A stretch of 64,000 nt of DNA from Patescibacteria group bacterium (GCA_018061025.1 JAGOUY010000007.1:29968-93967), one strand, 5' to 3'. Positions 44,616 to 53,729 are shown, counted from the first letter of the stretch. A program made the numbers and translations. Notes: generated from the sequence alone by a model not told the origin.

Positions 44616-46058
44616 ATGGCTTTTTCGCCAACGCCTGCTCCTTCTTCCTCTTCGGCCGCAACACCGGGCGCTTTTGCGAATCGTCGTGTAGAAATCGTCA
44701 CAATTCCGGAGAAGTTTTATGGGGTTGCGCTCGGGATGGACGGAAAGACGCAAGCTGAGCGAGATACACCCTTACCTCCTCCGCCTCCTAAGCCCGTCCC
44801 TCCTCAGGTTATGGTTAAACCGGCGGAGCGTAAGCCGATCTGGCCATATCTTGTCTTAGTTGGAGCGGTCGTTTTGGTCGTGTCTGGAGTGTTTTTGTAT
44901 GTGAATAGGGATTTATTGTTTCCCGCTCAAACACTGGCTCCAACCCCGGTCGTCGTTGCTCCGGCGCCATCTGCTCCGAGCAATCTTTCGGCTACGTCTT
45001 CAGGATTGGCGGTTAGTCTTATCTGGGTGGATGGGGGCGGAGCAGTCGCCGGTGTACGGATTGAACGCCAAGAAAATGGCAGCTATGCGCCGCTTACGGT
45101 TTTACCGGCGGGAAGCACGGCCTTTTTGGATGTCTCTGCTCAGCCTTCACGTACGTATGTGTATCATGTAATCGCGTTTGGAGAAGGGGGCGAATCTTCT
45201 CCTTCTAATGAGGTGACGGTACGTGTGCCTGATCCGCTTCCTCTCCCACCGCCCGCGCCTGTCGCACCGACTCTTCCTTCGGGAGGGCTTGATTCTGATT
45301 CTGATGGTCTTACAGATATCGAAGAGCCTCTATATGGTACGGATGCGCGTAGTCCGGATGCAGATTTGGATGGATTTTTAGATGGAAATGAGGTTTTTCA
45401 TCTTTATAACCCAGCGGCAAAGTCACCCGTGCGCTTATTGGATTCCGGCTTAGTAAAATTGTTTTCAGCGCCGGCGGGATGGTCTGTTCTTGTTCCTTCC
45501 TCTTGGATTATCGGGCTAGATATCCCTGATGGTTCGCAGGCTACCGTGACAACGGGTCGAGGAGAAACCATGATCCTTAAGATCGAGAATAATGCCACGG
45601 GTGCGTCCTTGCCAGACTGGTACGCGGCACGGGTACCAGGGGAGAATGCTTCTTCTGTCCGTCCATTCGTTACAAAAGGAGGTCTACAAGGAGTGGTCGC
45701 ACCCGATAGGTTGGAGGCATTGTTTGCCTGGGGAAGCAAGGTGTTTATGGTTAAGTACATTCTTGGAGGGGAGCAATTTATCAATTACCGGACAACCTTT
45801 GAGATGATGCTTAATTCTTTGAAATTGGTGGGAGTGCCTATTGTCGCGGCTCCTTCCGAGGCGACGACCGGTCCTGGTTCTTTGACGAACAGTGCTACCG
45901 CTGTGTCGCCCTCAGCAAGTTCCACGACACCTGTCGTTCCTGTCTCTAATACCTCTTCTTCCGCGCCACTCATTGAGAACGTCTCTTCGACTTCCATTGT
46001 TCCTCCTGTTTCCGCAGCGACCTCATCTCCCGTGACTGTTTCTTCTACTCGTTCTTGA
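44616..46058 (+). CDS. Single-pass membrane protein: fibronectin III, TSP3 repeats and C-terminal domain
   Basis: 480 aa. A cytoplasmic region of about 85 residues with a run of prolines is followed by one membrane helix (YLVLVGAVVLVVSGVFLYV) and a fibronectin type III-like module (APSNLSATSS ... TYVYHVIAFGEGGESSPSN). Two Asp-rich repeats follow (DSDSDGLTDIEE, DADLDGFLDGNE). Then comes a compact alpha/beta domain starting FSAPAGWSVLVPSSWI, and a Ser/Thr/Pro-rich tail. The repeats relate it to the two genes upstream. Extracellular orientation is inferred from the helix position. The domain at about 45460-45830 has a PsbP-like look, but this is uncertain. Confidence 0.75.
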   Translation: MAFSPTPAPSSSSAATPGAFANRRVEIVTIPEKFYGVALGMDGKTQAERDTPLPPPPPKPVPPQVMVKPAERKPIWPYLVLVGAVVLVVSGVFLYVNRDLLFPAQTLAPTPVVVAPAPSAPSNLSATSSGLAVSLIWVDGGGAVAGVRIERQENGSYAPLTVLPAGSTAFLDVSAQPSRTYVYHVIAFGEGGESSPSNEVTVRVPDPLPLPPPAPVAPTLPSGGLDSDSDGLTDIEEPLYGTDARSPDADLDGFLDGNEVFHLYNPAAKSPVRLLDSGLVKLFSAPAGWSVLVPSSWIIGLDIPDGSQATVTTGRGETMILKIENNATGASLPDWYAARVPGENASSVRPFVTKGGLQGVVAPDRLEALFAWGSKVFMVKYILGGEQFINYRTTFEMMLNSLKLVGVPIVAAPSEATTGPGSLTNSATAVSPSASSTTPVVPVSNTSSSAPLIENVSSTSIVPPVSAATSSPVTVSSTRS

Positions 46059-46060
46059 TT

Positions 46061-46537
46061 ATGTTGTCTTTTGAGGTTGTTTCTTCTTTACCGAGTTCGT
46101 TGACGAGCTCAGATCTTGATCGTCTTGCTGAGGTGGTTTTTAAGGCTGTTAAGATGCCTAAATTGAGCACGGTCTCTTTAACATTCGTGTCTGAGAGCCG
46201 CATGCAAGAAATAAATCAGGCGCAGCGAGGAAAAGATCGTCCTACGGATGTGCTCTCATTTGCTACGGCAGAAGAGATGCGCCTATCCACGCCCACGTCT
46301 TCACCTACAGATCTAGGGGATATTTTTATGTGTCCTGTGTATGCCCGTCGTGAAGCGAAGCGACGAGGGATTGATGACCGGGAAGAGCTTCTTCGGTTGC
46401 TTGTGCATGGCATCCTCCATTTACAGGGATACGACCACGTGACTCTTGAGGAAGAATCGGAAATGTTTGGTCTCCAGGAGAGATTATTGGAACGGATCTT
46501 GAAGCGAACCTCGCGCGCTGCTAGTAAAAATGCTTGA
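46061..46537 (+). CDS. ybeY: Endoribonuclease YbeY
   Basis: 158 aa. The zinc motif H-x3-H-x5-H lies at residues 116, 120 and 126 (HGILHLQGYDH). The DVLSFA and LGDIF blocks are typical. It takes part in rRNA maturation and ribosome quality control. ATG 46061 is the start, 2 nt after the upstream stop; an in-frame TTG at 46055 is less likely. Its end overlaps the dgkA-like gene. Confidence 0.93.
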   Translation: MLSFEVVSSLPSSLTSSDLDRLAEVVFKAVKMPKLSTVSLTFVSESRMQEINQAQRGKDRPTDVLSFATAEEMRLSTPTSSPTDLGDIFMCPVYARREAKRRGIDDREELLRLLVHGILHLQGYDHVTLEEESEMFGLQERLLERILKRTSRAASKNA

Positions 46538-46943
46538 TTTTTCGCTTCATTTTTTCTCCTTGACAAGTTTGTCTATGTCTATGTTCCTGCCCCGAAGTTT
46601 TACGCATGCGCTCCGTGGAATGCGTACGTGTTTTGCGTCGGAACGGAATTTTCGTTTCCAGGTTGCCGCAGGATTGCTGGCAGTTTCGGCCTCTTTTGCG
46701 CTTCCGGTTTTACCTTGGCAGAGGATTGTGGTGTGGTTTGTGGTGATGATCGTGCTCGTGCTAGAATTGGTGAACAGTTCCATGGAACGTCTCGTAGATC
46801 TTGTGAAGCCTCAGCTTCATGAGAGTGCACGCGATATTAAAGACCTCATGGCGGCTGCGGTTCTCATGTCATCGTTCTTTGCGGTCCTCATAGGACTCAT
46901 GATTTTTTTGCCTTCCATTTTCTTTGCCTTGCGCGCTGTATGA
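46530..46943 (+). CDS. dgkA: Diacylglycerol/undecaprenol kinase-like membrane protein
   Basis: 137 aa (about 120 if the start is at ATG 46575 or 46581). The ERNFRFQVAAG stretch and the LELVNSSMERLVDL helix match the conserved core of the DgkA/UdpK family. Three hydrophobic helices follow the usual order. These small enzymes phosphorylate undecaprenol or diacylglycerol, feeding the lipid carrier pool for cell-wall synthesis, and often lie next to ybeY. Its stop overlaps the ftsA ATG (46940-46943). Confidence 0.87.
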   Translation: MLDFSLHFFSLTSLSMSMFLPRSFTHALRGMRTCFASERNFRFQVAAGLLAVSASFALPVLPWQRIVVWFVVMIVLVLELVNSSMERLVDLVKPQLHESARDIKDLMAAAVLMSSFFAVLIGLMIFLPSIFFALRAV

Positions 46944-48211
46944 AAGAACATCTCATCGCCGGCATTGACCTCGGGAGTTCGTCTATCCGCCTTGTGGCTG
47001 GCCAAGTTACGGTCGGAGCAGATAAACGCGAGGTTTTAACAATGCTCGGAGCCGTTGAGGTTCCATCGCAAGGAATTTCCAAGGGTTCTGTCAACTCACT
47101 TGAAGAAGCGGTGAGTTCTATTTCGGCGTGTTTAGAACAAGCGGAGCGTCAAATTGGATTACCGGTTACAGAAGCTTATGTTGGATTGGGTGGCCCCCTC
47201 ATTCAGGTTCAGTTGGCCAAGGGGGTTGTAGGCGTTTCACGTCCAGAAAGCGAGATTCGTGAAGAAGATGTACAACGCGTATTGGAATCCGCTCGTTCCG
47301 TGGTTAATCCGGCGAATTTTGAAATCCTCCATATCTTGCCAAGACGTTTTAGTATTGATGGGCAGCAAGCTGTGAAAGACCCAATTGGGATGCAGGGCAT
47401 TCGTTTAGAGGTTGATGCGCAAATTGTGCAGGGACAGGCAGCTAATGTGCGTAATTGTACAAAAGCCGTGTTTCGGACGGGGATTGATATTAATGAATTA
47501 GTTTTTAATCCGTTGGCTTCGGCTCAGGCCGTCGCCAGTTCGCGTCAAAAAGATGTAGGTGTGGTTGTTATCAATGTAGGCGCTTCCACGACATCGGTGG
47601 CGGTGTATGAGGAGGGCGAGCTGATCCATGCAGCTGTTATTCCGATTGGAGCTGACCACATTACCTCTGATATTGCGATTGGGTTGCGTACCTCGCTTGA
47701 TGTGGCAGAGCAGATTAAGCGAACCGTGGTTTCCGCGAATGCGGACGAGGTCCTCAAGCATGAAATGATTGATTTGCAAGAGTTTGGGGCGCCCCAGAGC
47801 GAGATTGTGGGTTCGCGCTTTGTGTCTGATGTCGCCCAGGCACGTGTAGAAGAATTGTTTGAACGTGTAGAAAAAGAACTTAAAAAGATTCAGCGGAGCG
47901 GGATGTTGCCTGCCGGGGCTTTGTTGACCGGTGGTGGGGTTAAATTACGTGGCATGGTCGAGGTGGCCAAGCGCACGCTTCGTTTACCTGCGAGTTTAGC
48001 GGCGGCCACTCAAGTCCAGAGCCAGGTCGTCGATGTCATTCAAGATCCGGCGTTTTCGACCGCTGTTGGCCTTGTTCTGTGGGGGTTTGAGGGGGAGCGT
48101 GAACCTAGGTTGGGCGGCAGGGGGTTTGGAGGGGTGGCGGCTAAGGGTGGGGATATCTTTAAAAAGCTGGGGTCTCCGCTTAAGAAGATTTTTAAGTCGT
48201 TTCTTCCTTGA
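46940..48211 (+). CDS. ftsA: Cell division protein FtsA
   Basis: 423 aa actin-fold ATPase that tethers FtsZ to the membrane. Phosphate-binding motif GIDLGSSSIRLVAG lies at the N-terminus, followed by the SHS2/1C domain with VTEAYVGLGG. The second phosphate loop is NVGASTTSVAVYEEG and the adenosine motif LLTGGGVKLRG. The C-terminus GSPLKKIFKSFLP is the expected amphipathic membrane-targeting helix. It is followed by ftsZ after a 126-bp gap. Confidence 0.95.
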   Translation: MKEHLIAGIDLGSSSIRLVAGQVTVGADKREVLTMLGAVEVPSQGISKGSVNSLEEAVSSISACLEQAERQIGLPVTEAYVGLGGPLIQVQLAKGVVGVSRPESEIREEDVQRVLESARSVVNPANFEILHILPRRFSIDGQQAVKDPIGMQGIRLEVDAQIVQGQAANVRNCTKAVFRTGIDINELVFNPLASAQAVASSRQKDVGVVVINVGASTTSVAVYEEGELIHAAVIPIGADHITSDIAIGLRTSLDVAEQIKRTVVSANADEVLKHEMIDLQEFGAPQSEIVGSRFVSDVAQARVEELFERVEKELKKIQRSGMLPAGALLTGGGVKLRGMVEVAKRTLRLPASLAAATQVQSQVVDVIQDPAFSTAVGLVLWGFEGEREPRLGGRGFGGVAAKGGDIFKKLGSPLKKIFKSFLP

Positions 48212-48337
48212 TCTTTTCTTGACCTCCTGCGGTTCGCTCAGTATGGTGGGAGGGCAAGGATGAGCTGTCATCCTTTGTTTGATAAGAGTCTGTAACGTAT
48301 ACATTTTTTGTTCAGTTTTCCTTTATTTTTCTGATAT

Positions 48338-49768
48338 ATGGCGGAGATCAAGCCTGACATCGAAACCTTTGCCAAGATTAAAGTCATTGGCGTAGGTGGA
48401 TCCGGCGGTTCCTCAACGAACCGTATGATCGCGTCCAAGATTCGTGGCGTGGAATTTATCGCCATGAATACGGATGTGCAGGCGTTGCATTATTCGCAAG
48501 CCCAACACAAGCTGCATATTGGCAAGGCTAGTACTCGTGGGCTTGGAGCAGGGATGGATCCAGAGATGGGTTTGAAGGCTGCAGAAGAAGCGCAGAACGA
48601 AATCCGCGAAATGCTCAAAGGGGCAGACATGGTGTTTATCACCTGTGGGCTTGGTGGTGGAACGGGTTCAGGAGCTTCTCCTTTTATTGCGAGTATCGCC
48701 AAAGATTTAGGAGCATTAACCGTGGCGGTCGTGACACGTCCGTTTGGATTTGAAGGTGCCCAGCGTAAAGGAATTGCGGATGCGGCGTATGAAAAATTGG
48801 CAGCGCAGGTAGATACGATCATTACGATCCCGAATGATCGCATTTTACAAATTATTGATCGTAAAACCTCTTTAGTGGATGCGTTTGAAATGGTTGATGA
48901 TGTCTTGCGCCAGGGGGTGCAGGGGATCTCCGAGTTGATTACCGTACCGGGTCTCATTAACGTCGACTTTGCCGATGTGCGTTCGATCATGTCGAATCGT
49001 GGCTCCGCGCTCATGGGTATTGGTCATGGACATGGCGATAACCGTGCGGCCGATGCGGCCAAAGCTGCCATCGCTTCTCCACTTTTAGAGGTATCGATCG
49101 ATGGGGCGAAAGGTATTTTGTTTACGATTACGGGTGGCTCAAATTTGGGCATGTATGAGGTGTCTGAGGCTGCGAAGGTGATTACGCAGTCGGCCGATCC
49201 TCAAGCGCGGGTGATTTTTGGTGCGATTATTGATGAGGGCATGAAGGATGAAATCAAGGTTACCGTGATCGCTACCGGTTTTGATACGCGTCCTGCTGCG
49301 CCAAAGCCTAAGATTGCCTTCAGCTCTGGTTCTTTACAGCAGCAAGCGTCTGCGCCACGGCCTGTGATGCATACGGCTCCGCCTGAACCGCTTGAACGTG
49401 TGTCTTTTCAGGCGCCAAGCCGTCCTGCGGCTTCGCAGTCTTCTCAACACACGGCTCCGGTTCAGGTCGCTCCGCCTGTTGTTCAACATCAGCAATCCTA
49501 TCAACAGCCTACGTATGCTCCACAGCCCCAACCAGAGCCACCCATGGCTCCCGTTGCTCCTCCGCAGCCCATGATGCCGTCTGCGCAACCGGCGGCTCAC
49601 CAACCGCATGTGACGCCTCCGAGCTACATGCATACGCCTCCTGTTCGCGCTCCACAGCCGTCGGGGCATATGCCTAAGTCCACGAGTCCTTCCACAATGG
49701 GCGTAGGTGGAGGGGATGAAGAGGAGGATTTAGAAATCCCTGCCTTTATCCGCAAAAAGATGATGTAG
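48338..49768 (+). CDS. ftsZ: Cell division protein FtsZ
   Basis: 476 aa tubulin-like GTPase that forms the division ring. The GTP signature GGGTGSG is at residues 106-112. The synergy loop is [12 protein letters not shown] with its catalytic Asp. A Pro/Gln/Ala-rich linker of about 130 residues, long for the family, leads to the C-terminal peptide [12 protein letters not shown] that binds FtsA. The 126-bp gap before it holds a repeat-like fragment (about 48220-48270) and a TTGATA box, so ftsZ may have its own promoter. nrdR follows after 4 bp. Confidence 0.97.
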   Translation: MAEIKPDIETFAKIKVIGVGGSGGSSTNRMIASKIRGVEFIAMNTDVQALHYSQAQHKLHIGKASTRGLGAGMDPEMGLKAAEEAQNEIREMLKGADMVFITCGLGGGTGSGASPFIASIAKDLGALTVAVVTRPFGFEGAQRKGIADAAYEKLAAQVDTIITIPNDRILQIIDRKTSLVDAFEMVDDVLRQGVQGISELITVPGLINVDFADVRSIMSNRGSALMGIGHGHGDNRAADAAKAAIASPLLEVSIDGAKGILFTITGGSNLGMYEVSEAAKVITQSADPQARVIFGAIIDEGMKDEIKVTVIATGFDTRPAAPKPKIAFSSGSLQQQASAPRPVMHTAPPEPLERVSFQAPSRPAASQSSQHTAPVQVAPPVVQHQQSYQQPTYAPQPQPEPPMAPVAPPQPMMPSAQPAAHQPHVTPPSYMHTPPVRAPQPSGHMPKSTSPSTMGVGGGDEEEDLEIPAFIRKKMM

Positions 49769-49772
49769 TGGT

Positions 49773-50255
49773 ATGCATTGCCCTGTCTGCAGCCATCCTG
49801 ATACGCGTGTGGTGGATTCTCGTTTAGCGCCAGATGGGACGTCGGTGCGACGCAGACGCGAATGTGACCAATGTGAATATCGATTCTCTACTTCGGAAGA
49901 AGTGGAGTTGTTGGATTTAACGGTCGTAAAACGTGATGGCCGACGTGAGGCCTACGCGCGTGAAAATATTGAGCGAGGCTTACGTAAGGCATTAGAGAAG
50001 CGTTCTTATACGGAAACGGATTTTCGTACCTTGGTACATGCAATTGAGCGCGCGATTCAGCGGCGAAAAAGCATGGAGATCCGTAGTGGAGACGTGGGAG
50101 AAATTGTCATGCAAGAGCTAAAAGGCTTTGATAAAATTGCGTATATTCGCTTTGCGTCCGTGTACCGTTCCTTCGAAGATGTGGAAACATTTGAAGCGGA
50201 GGTGAAGCGGTTGCTTACAGTCAGCAAAGGAAAAAAGAAGCAAAAGAGGGGATAG
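49773..50255 (+). CDS. nrdR: Transcriptional repressor NrdR
   Basis: 160 aa. The zinc ribbon uses C3, C6, C31 and C34 (CPVC...CDQC), followed by the conserved FSTSEEVE. The ATP-cone (VVKRDGRREAYARENIERGL) senses nucleotide status. NrdR represses ribonucleotide reductase genes. No reductase gene lies in this window. Confidence 0.95.
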   Translation: MHCPVCSHPDTRVVDSRLAPDGTSVRRRRECDQCEYRFSTSEEVELLDLTVVKRDGRREAYARENIERGLRKALEKRSYTETDFRTLVHAIERAIQRRKSMEIRSGDVGEIVMQELKGFDKIAYIRFASVYRSFEDVETFEAEVKRLLTVSKGKKKQKRG

Positions 50256-50275
50256 GTATTTTGCCTGCGGTGCTG

Positions 50276-50281
50276 TATAGT
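50276..50281 (+). promoter_or_regulatory. -10 box (TATAGT) of pyk
   Basis: TATAGT lies 11 nt before the pyk ATG at 50293. Confidence 0.45.
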
Positions 50282-50292
50282 AAAGAATAACT

Positions 50293-51714
50293 ATGCAAAA
50301 ACGTACGAAGATTGTGGCGACGATCGGTCCTGCTTGTGGGACGCCCGATATGTTGCGATCGTTGGTTGAAGCTGGATTGAATGTCTGCCGCTTAAATTTT
50401 TCTCATGGAACGCATGAGGAGCATGCCGGGTACATCAAGATGATTCGGAGCTTGGCGAAGGAGCTGGGCGAGCCCTTAACGGTGCTCCAAGATCTCCAAG
50501 GGCCAAAAATTCGTGTGCAGAATGTCCCTAAAGAAGGGATTATTTTAGAGGATGGCAAAGAGATAATATTTACTACGGATGAGAAGAGCACCTTCATTCA
50601 TGTTGATTATTTAGACTTACATGCCTGCGTCCGTCCCGGCGAACGTATTTTAATGGATGATGGTTTGTTAGAAGTTGAAGTCGTGTCTGTTCATGGTCGT
50701 GATATTACCTGTCGCGTGGTGCATGGGGGAACGCTGCTTCCGCGTAAAGGGGTGAATTTACCGAGTACAAAACTCAAGATTTCTTCCATGACCGAGAAGG
50801 ACCGTGAAGATTTGAAATTTGGTGTCGGGCAAAACGTCGACTGGGTGGCGATCTCGTTTGTGCGCTCGGCACAAGATGTGCGTGAACTAAAGGAACTCAT
50901 TCATCTTTACGAAGAAGAGCTGGCATTGCCCCATGAACCGCCGATTCGGGTCATGGCCAAGATTGAGAAGGCGGAGGCAATGGAGCAGTTGGATGAGATT
51001 ATTGCTGAAGTTGATGGGATTATGGTGGCGCGCGGAGATTTGGGGGTTGAGATGGCCTTTGAGAAGGTACCTGTGATGCAGAAGCGGATTATTGCCGCTT
51101 GTTTGCGGGCGGCGAAGCCGGTTGTGGTTGCCACGCAGATGTTGGATTCGATGATCCGCAACCCACGTCCAACTCGTGCAGAAATATCGGATATTGCGAA
51201 TGCGGTGATTGACCACGCGGATGCGACGATGTTGTCTGGAGAAACGACGACGGGAAAATATCCTCTGGAGGCCGTTCAAGCGATGACGGCTGCGATTCGT
51301 GAAACGGAGGGAAGTATTTATGATGATGTATCTACGCCGGTTCGGACGACGGGGAGTCAGGAAGAAGCGATGACGAATATTGCGAGCGCCTTGGCGACTT
51401 CTTCAGGAGCAAAAGCGGTATTGGTCGCCTCCTTATCAGGTCAGGCCGCTCGGTTTGTTTCACGTGAACGTCCACCGGTGCCCATTTTTGTGGCGACGAC
51501 GAGTGAACGCGTGGCTTGTCAGCTCTACCTGTCTTGGGCGGTTTCTCCGCTTGTGATTGCTCCGTGCAAGACGGTTCCGGCCTTGATTGAGGCGGCGATG
51601 TCGGAGTTGGTGGCGCAAGATAAGGTAAAGAAAGGGGATCAGGTTGTGGTAGTCGCTGGGGAGCCGCTTGGGCAATCAGGCATGGTTAATTTAGTTGAAA
51701 TTCGACGTGTTTAA
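50293..51714 (+). CDS. pyk: Pyruvate kinase
   Basis: 473 aa. Typical blocks are TKIVATIGPACG, RLNFSHGTHEEH, DLQGPKIRV, the catalytic region VMAKIEKAEAMEQLDEI with its Lys, MVARGDLGVEM (metal and substrate binding), and ATQMLDSMI. It converts phosphoenolpyruvate and ADP to pyruvate and ATP. The C-terminal regulatory-domain fold is present (ALATSSGAKAVLVASLSG). Confidence 0.96.
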   Translation: MQKRTKIVATIGPACGTPDMLRSLVEAGLNVCRLNFSHGTHEEHAGYIKMIRSLAKELGEPLTVLQDLQGPKIRVQNVPKEGIILEDGKEIIFTTDEKSTFIHVDYLDLHACVRPGERILMDDGLLEVEVVSVHGRDITCRVVHGGTLLPRKGVNLPSTKLKISSMTEKDREDLKFGVGQNVDWVAISFVRSAQDVRELKELIHLYEEELALPHEPPIRVMAKIEKAEAMEQLDEIIAEVDGIMVARGDLGVEMAFEKVPVMQKRIIAACLRAAKPVVVATQMLDSMIRNPRPTRAEISDIANAVIDHADATMLSGETTTGKYPLEAVQAMTAAIRETEGSIYDDVSTPVRTTGSQEEAMTNIASALATSSGAKAVLVASLSGQAARFVSRERPPVPIFVATTSERVACQLYLSWAVSPLVIAPCKTVPALIEAAMSELVAQDKVKKGDQVVVVAGEPLGQSGMVNLVEIRRV

Positions 51715-51790
51715 AACATTTGTAACATCTTTGGCAGTTGTTGGTATAGATAGGTAAGGAGAATATTGTTTATCCATCTTACCTAATCCT

Positions 51791-52642
51791 ATGTTGAAAT
51801 CTTTATCTGTTGGAAGTTTGTTAGTATTAACCACACTCATGCCCCTTGTTGGGTTCGCGAAAACGTCATCTTTTTCTCTCAATGGAAAGGTAAAGGCGGC
51901 TGTTCGTCAGGATGCCAAAAAATCTTCCACGGATGTACAAGTATCTTTGATGGGAAAGGTTACGGCTCTCTCGGGAACGAATATTACCGTGTTAGGGAAC
52001 AACGGATCTAGCTATGTGATTGATGCCTCTTCGGCGAAACTCGTCCGTCGCTATGGAGGGACGATGACGGTTGCGGATATCCAAGTGAATGACCAGGTGT
52101 TTGTGCAGGGAACGTTGGTTGGGACTTCGATTAAAGCGAAGGCGATCGAAGATTTTTCTTTACAGGCGCGTAATGGGACGTTTAGTGGGACGGTGCAGTC
52201 CGTGTCGGGCAATAGCTTTGTGCTTAAGAGCCAGAATCGGGGAATGCAGACGGTTTTAACCTCCGCGAACACGAAGTTCTTGAAAAATGGTGCCGCGGCA
52301 ACGTTAGCAGATGTAGTGGTTGGGGCGACGGTACATGTAGATGGTATTTGGAATAATACGAATAACAATATTACGGCGAATAAGGTTCGGGTCACGGTTA
52401 AACAGGAACAAGTCCGTTTGAATGGGACGGTGTCTGCGATGAGTGGGGCAACACTCACGCTGAATGGTACGGATGGGAAGATATATACCGTGAATGTAGC
52501 GGGTGCTATTTTGGCGACAAGCTCCTACTATGGAAAAGAGTGGACGAATCTTAAAGTGGGAGACCGGGTACAGGTGTGGGGCAAGATGATGTCGGGTTCG
52601 ACCCAGGTAAACAGCTCGATGGTGATCGATTTCTCCTCTTAA
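51791..52642 (+). CDS. Secreted DUF5666-like repeat protein
   Basis: 283 aa with a signal peptide (MLKSLSVGSLLVLTTLMPLV). Three similar modules of about 75 residues begin LMGKVTALSGTNITVLG, FSGTVQSVSGNSFVLKS and LNGTVSAMSGATLTLNG. Each ends in a strand such as VNDQVFVQGTL or VGDRVQVWGKM, the pattern of DUF5666 (OB-like beta-barrels). Extracytoplasmic; function unknown. A terminator follows, and the gene appears to be transcribed alone. Confidence 0.7.
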   Translation: MLKSLSVGSLLVLTTLMPLVGFAKTSSFSLNGKVKAAVRQDAKKSSTDVQVSLMGKVTALSGTNITVLGNNGSSYVIDASSAKLVRRYGGTMTVADIQVNDQVFVQGTLVGTSIKAKAIEDFSLQARNGTFSGTVQSVSGNSFVLKSQNRGMQTVLTSANTKFLKNGAAATLADVVVGATVHVDGIWNNTNNNITANKVRVTVKQEQVRLNGTVSAMSGATLTLNGTDGKIYTVNVAGAILATSSYYGKEWTNLKVGDRVQVWGKMMSGSTQVNSSMVIDFSS

Positions 52643-52661
52643 ACAAGAGGAAAGAGAAGAG

Positions 52662-52697
52662 AAAACGGAGATTTCCTGATGAGAAGTCTCCGTTTTT
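52662..52697 (+). terminator. Rho-independent terminator
   Basis: AAAACGGAGA.TTC pairs with GAA.TCTCCGTTTT and is followed by T residues; typical intrinsic terminator 20 bp after the DUF5666-like gene. Confidence 0.85.
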
Positions 52698-52761
52698 ATT
52701 CGTATCATCAACATGCTATGCTGAGGATGTCTTTTGTCTAATTGCTATTTATCTCTTGCAT

Positions 52762-53172
52762 ATGAAAGGTTTATCTCGTTATGCTCCGCTTTTGCTGCGT
52801 TTATCATTAGCAGCCGTTTATATTTGGTTTGGGATTTCCCAGCTTACGAGCCCTGATATTTGGATGAGTATGGTTCCAGATTGGGCGACGGGGATGTCTG
52901 GTATGTCGGCAGCTACGATTATCATGCTAAATGGGTGGTTTGAGATTGTGGCCGGAGTTCTGTTGGCGTTGGGGGTATTTGTCCGTCTATTAGGATTTGT
53001 GCTAGGTGTTCATTTGTTATTAATTGCACGTGAATTGGGCATCAATGCGGTTGGTGTGCGTGATTTTGGGTTAGCGGGTGCCACCTTGGCGATCGCTTTA
53101 TTTGGCGCGGATGATTTTTCCTTGTCGAAGTATATAAAAGATCGCCGTAAGAATACGAGTTTGAATGCGTAG
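52762..53172 (+). CDS. DoxX-family membrane protein
   Basis: 136 aa with four hydrophobic helices. LLLRLSLAAVYIWFGISQL and NGWFEIVAGVLLALGVFVRLLGF give the pattern of DoxX/DoxD-like proteins. These are found in respiratory or redox contexts, but the role here is open. Start 52762 is chosen because a longer frame would cross the terminator. Confidence 0.75.
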   Translation: MKGLSRYAPLLLRLSLAAVYIWFGISQLTSPDIWMSMVPDWATGMSGMSAATIIMLNGWFEIVAGVLLALGVFVRLLGFVLGVHLLLIARELGINAVGVRDFGLAGATLAIALFGADDFSLSKYIKDRRKNTSLNA

Positions 53173-53179
53173 AGAGGTG

Positions 53180-53446
53180 TTAGGAATAAACCGCGTGGTC
53201 GCCTATGGCTAAAAGGTATGCGACGCGTGGTTTTTTGGTGTTTGAAAATGTGAATACGATTCTCGTACGGTAATTTACCGAGAAGCTGTATCTTCCGTTT
53301 AGCCTTCCCTTTAATTTATGGGTTTTTAGCTGGGGATGGTTTAGTTGTCGTTGAAAGAGTTCGATTTTTTCAATGGCTTCTGCCTGCAGTTCGGAGGGAA
53401 GGGATTTTAGCTGCCTAAGAAAGGTGGGGGAGTAGCCAACTTCCAT
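53180..53446 (-). CDS. RelE/ParE-type toxin
   Basis: 88 aa. The RelE/ParE fold pattern is clear: N-terminal helices SPTFLRQLKSLPSELQAEAIEKI, the KTHKLKGRLNGRYSFSV strand with basic residues, YRTRIVF, and the final AIGDHAVYS, as in YafQ/YoeB-like mRNA interferases. It follows the antitoxin gene by 4 bp. The His/Tyr-containing end suggests ribosome-dependent mRNA cleavage rather than gyrase poisoning, but this is not certain. Confidence 0.85.
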   Translation of the reverse strand: MEVGYSPTFLRQLKSLPSELQAEAIEKIELFQRQLNHPQLKTHKLKGRLNGRYSFSVNYRTRIVFTFSNTKKPRVAYLLAIGDHAVYS

Positions 53447-53450
53447 AGGA

Positions 53451-53672
53451 TTATTTGAGGGACTTCAGGATTTTCTTTAAGTCGCCTTTCACGATCTTGC
53501 CTTCGCGTATTTCTTGTTCGGCTTGGATGACGCTATTAATCGCTTCTTCTTCGGCTAGGCGATTTAAGGCACGACGTACGACATCGGCTTTGTTCGTCCC
53601 GTAACCACGCGTGACCATTTGTTCTACGAATTCTTCTAAATGGACAGGAAGTGGGACGGAAAGAGTAGACAT
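53451..53672 (-). CDS. Ribbon-helix-helix (ParD/CopG-like) antitoxin
   Basis: 73 aa. The N-terminal LSVPLPVHLEEFVEQMV gives the DNA-binding beta strand and first helix, and GYGTNKADVVRRALNRLAEE the second helix, as in ParD-type antitoxins. The C-terminal charged helix would wrap the toxin. First gene of the pair. Start ATG 53672 is chosen, because the longer frame runs into the operator. Confidence 0.82.
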   Translation of the reverse strand: MSTLSVPLPVHLEEFVEQMVTRGYGTNKADVVRRALNRLAEEEAINSVIQAEQEIREGKIVKGDLKKILKSLK

Positions 53673-53689
53673 AGATGTATGATTATTTA

Positions 53690-53706
53690 ATATGATATTA
53701 TCATAT
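53690..53706. promoter_or_regulatory. Palindromic operator of the toxin-antitoxin operon
   Basis: A 17-bp palindrome, perfect about its central base (ATATGATATTATCATAT), lies 17 bp upstream of the antitoxin ATG in an A/T-rich promoter region. It is a likely binding site for the antitoxin or toxin-antitoxin complex. Confidence 0.6.
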
Positions 53707-53729
53707 ACCTGTCTTTGTTTCAAGTCTCC

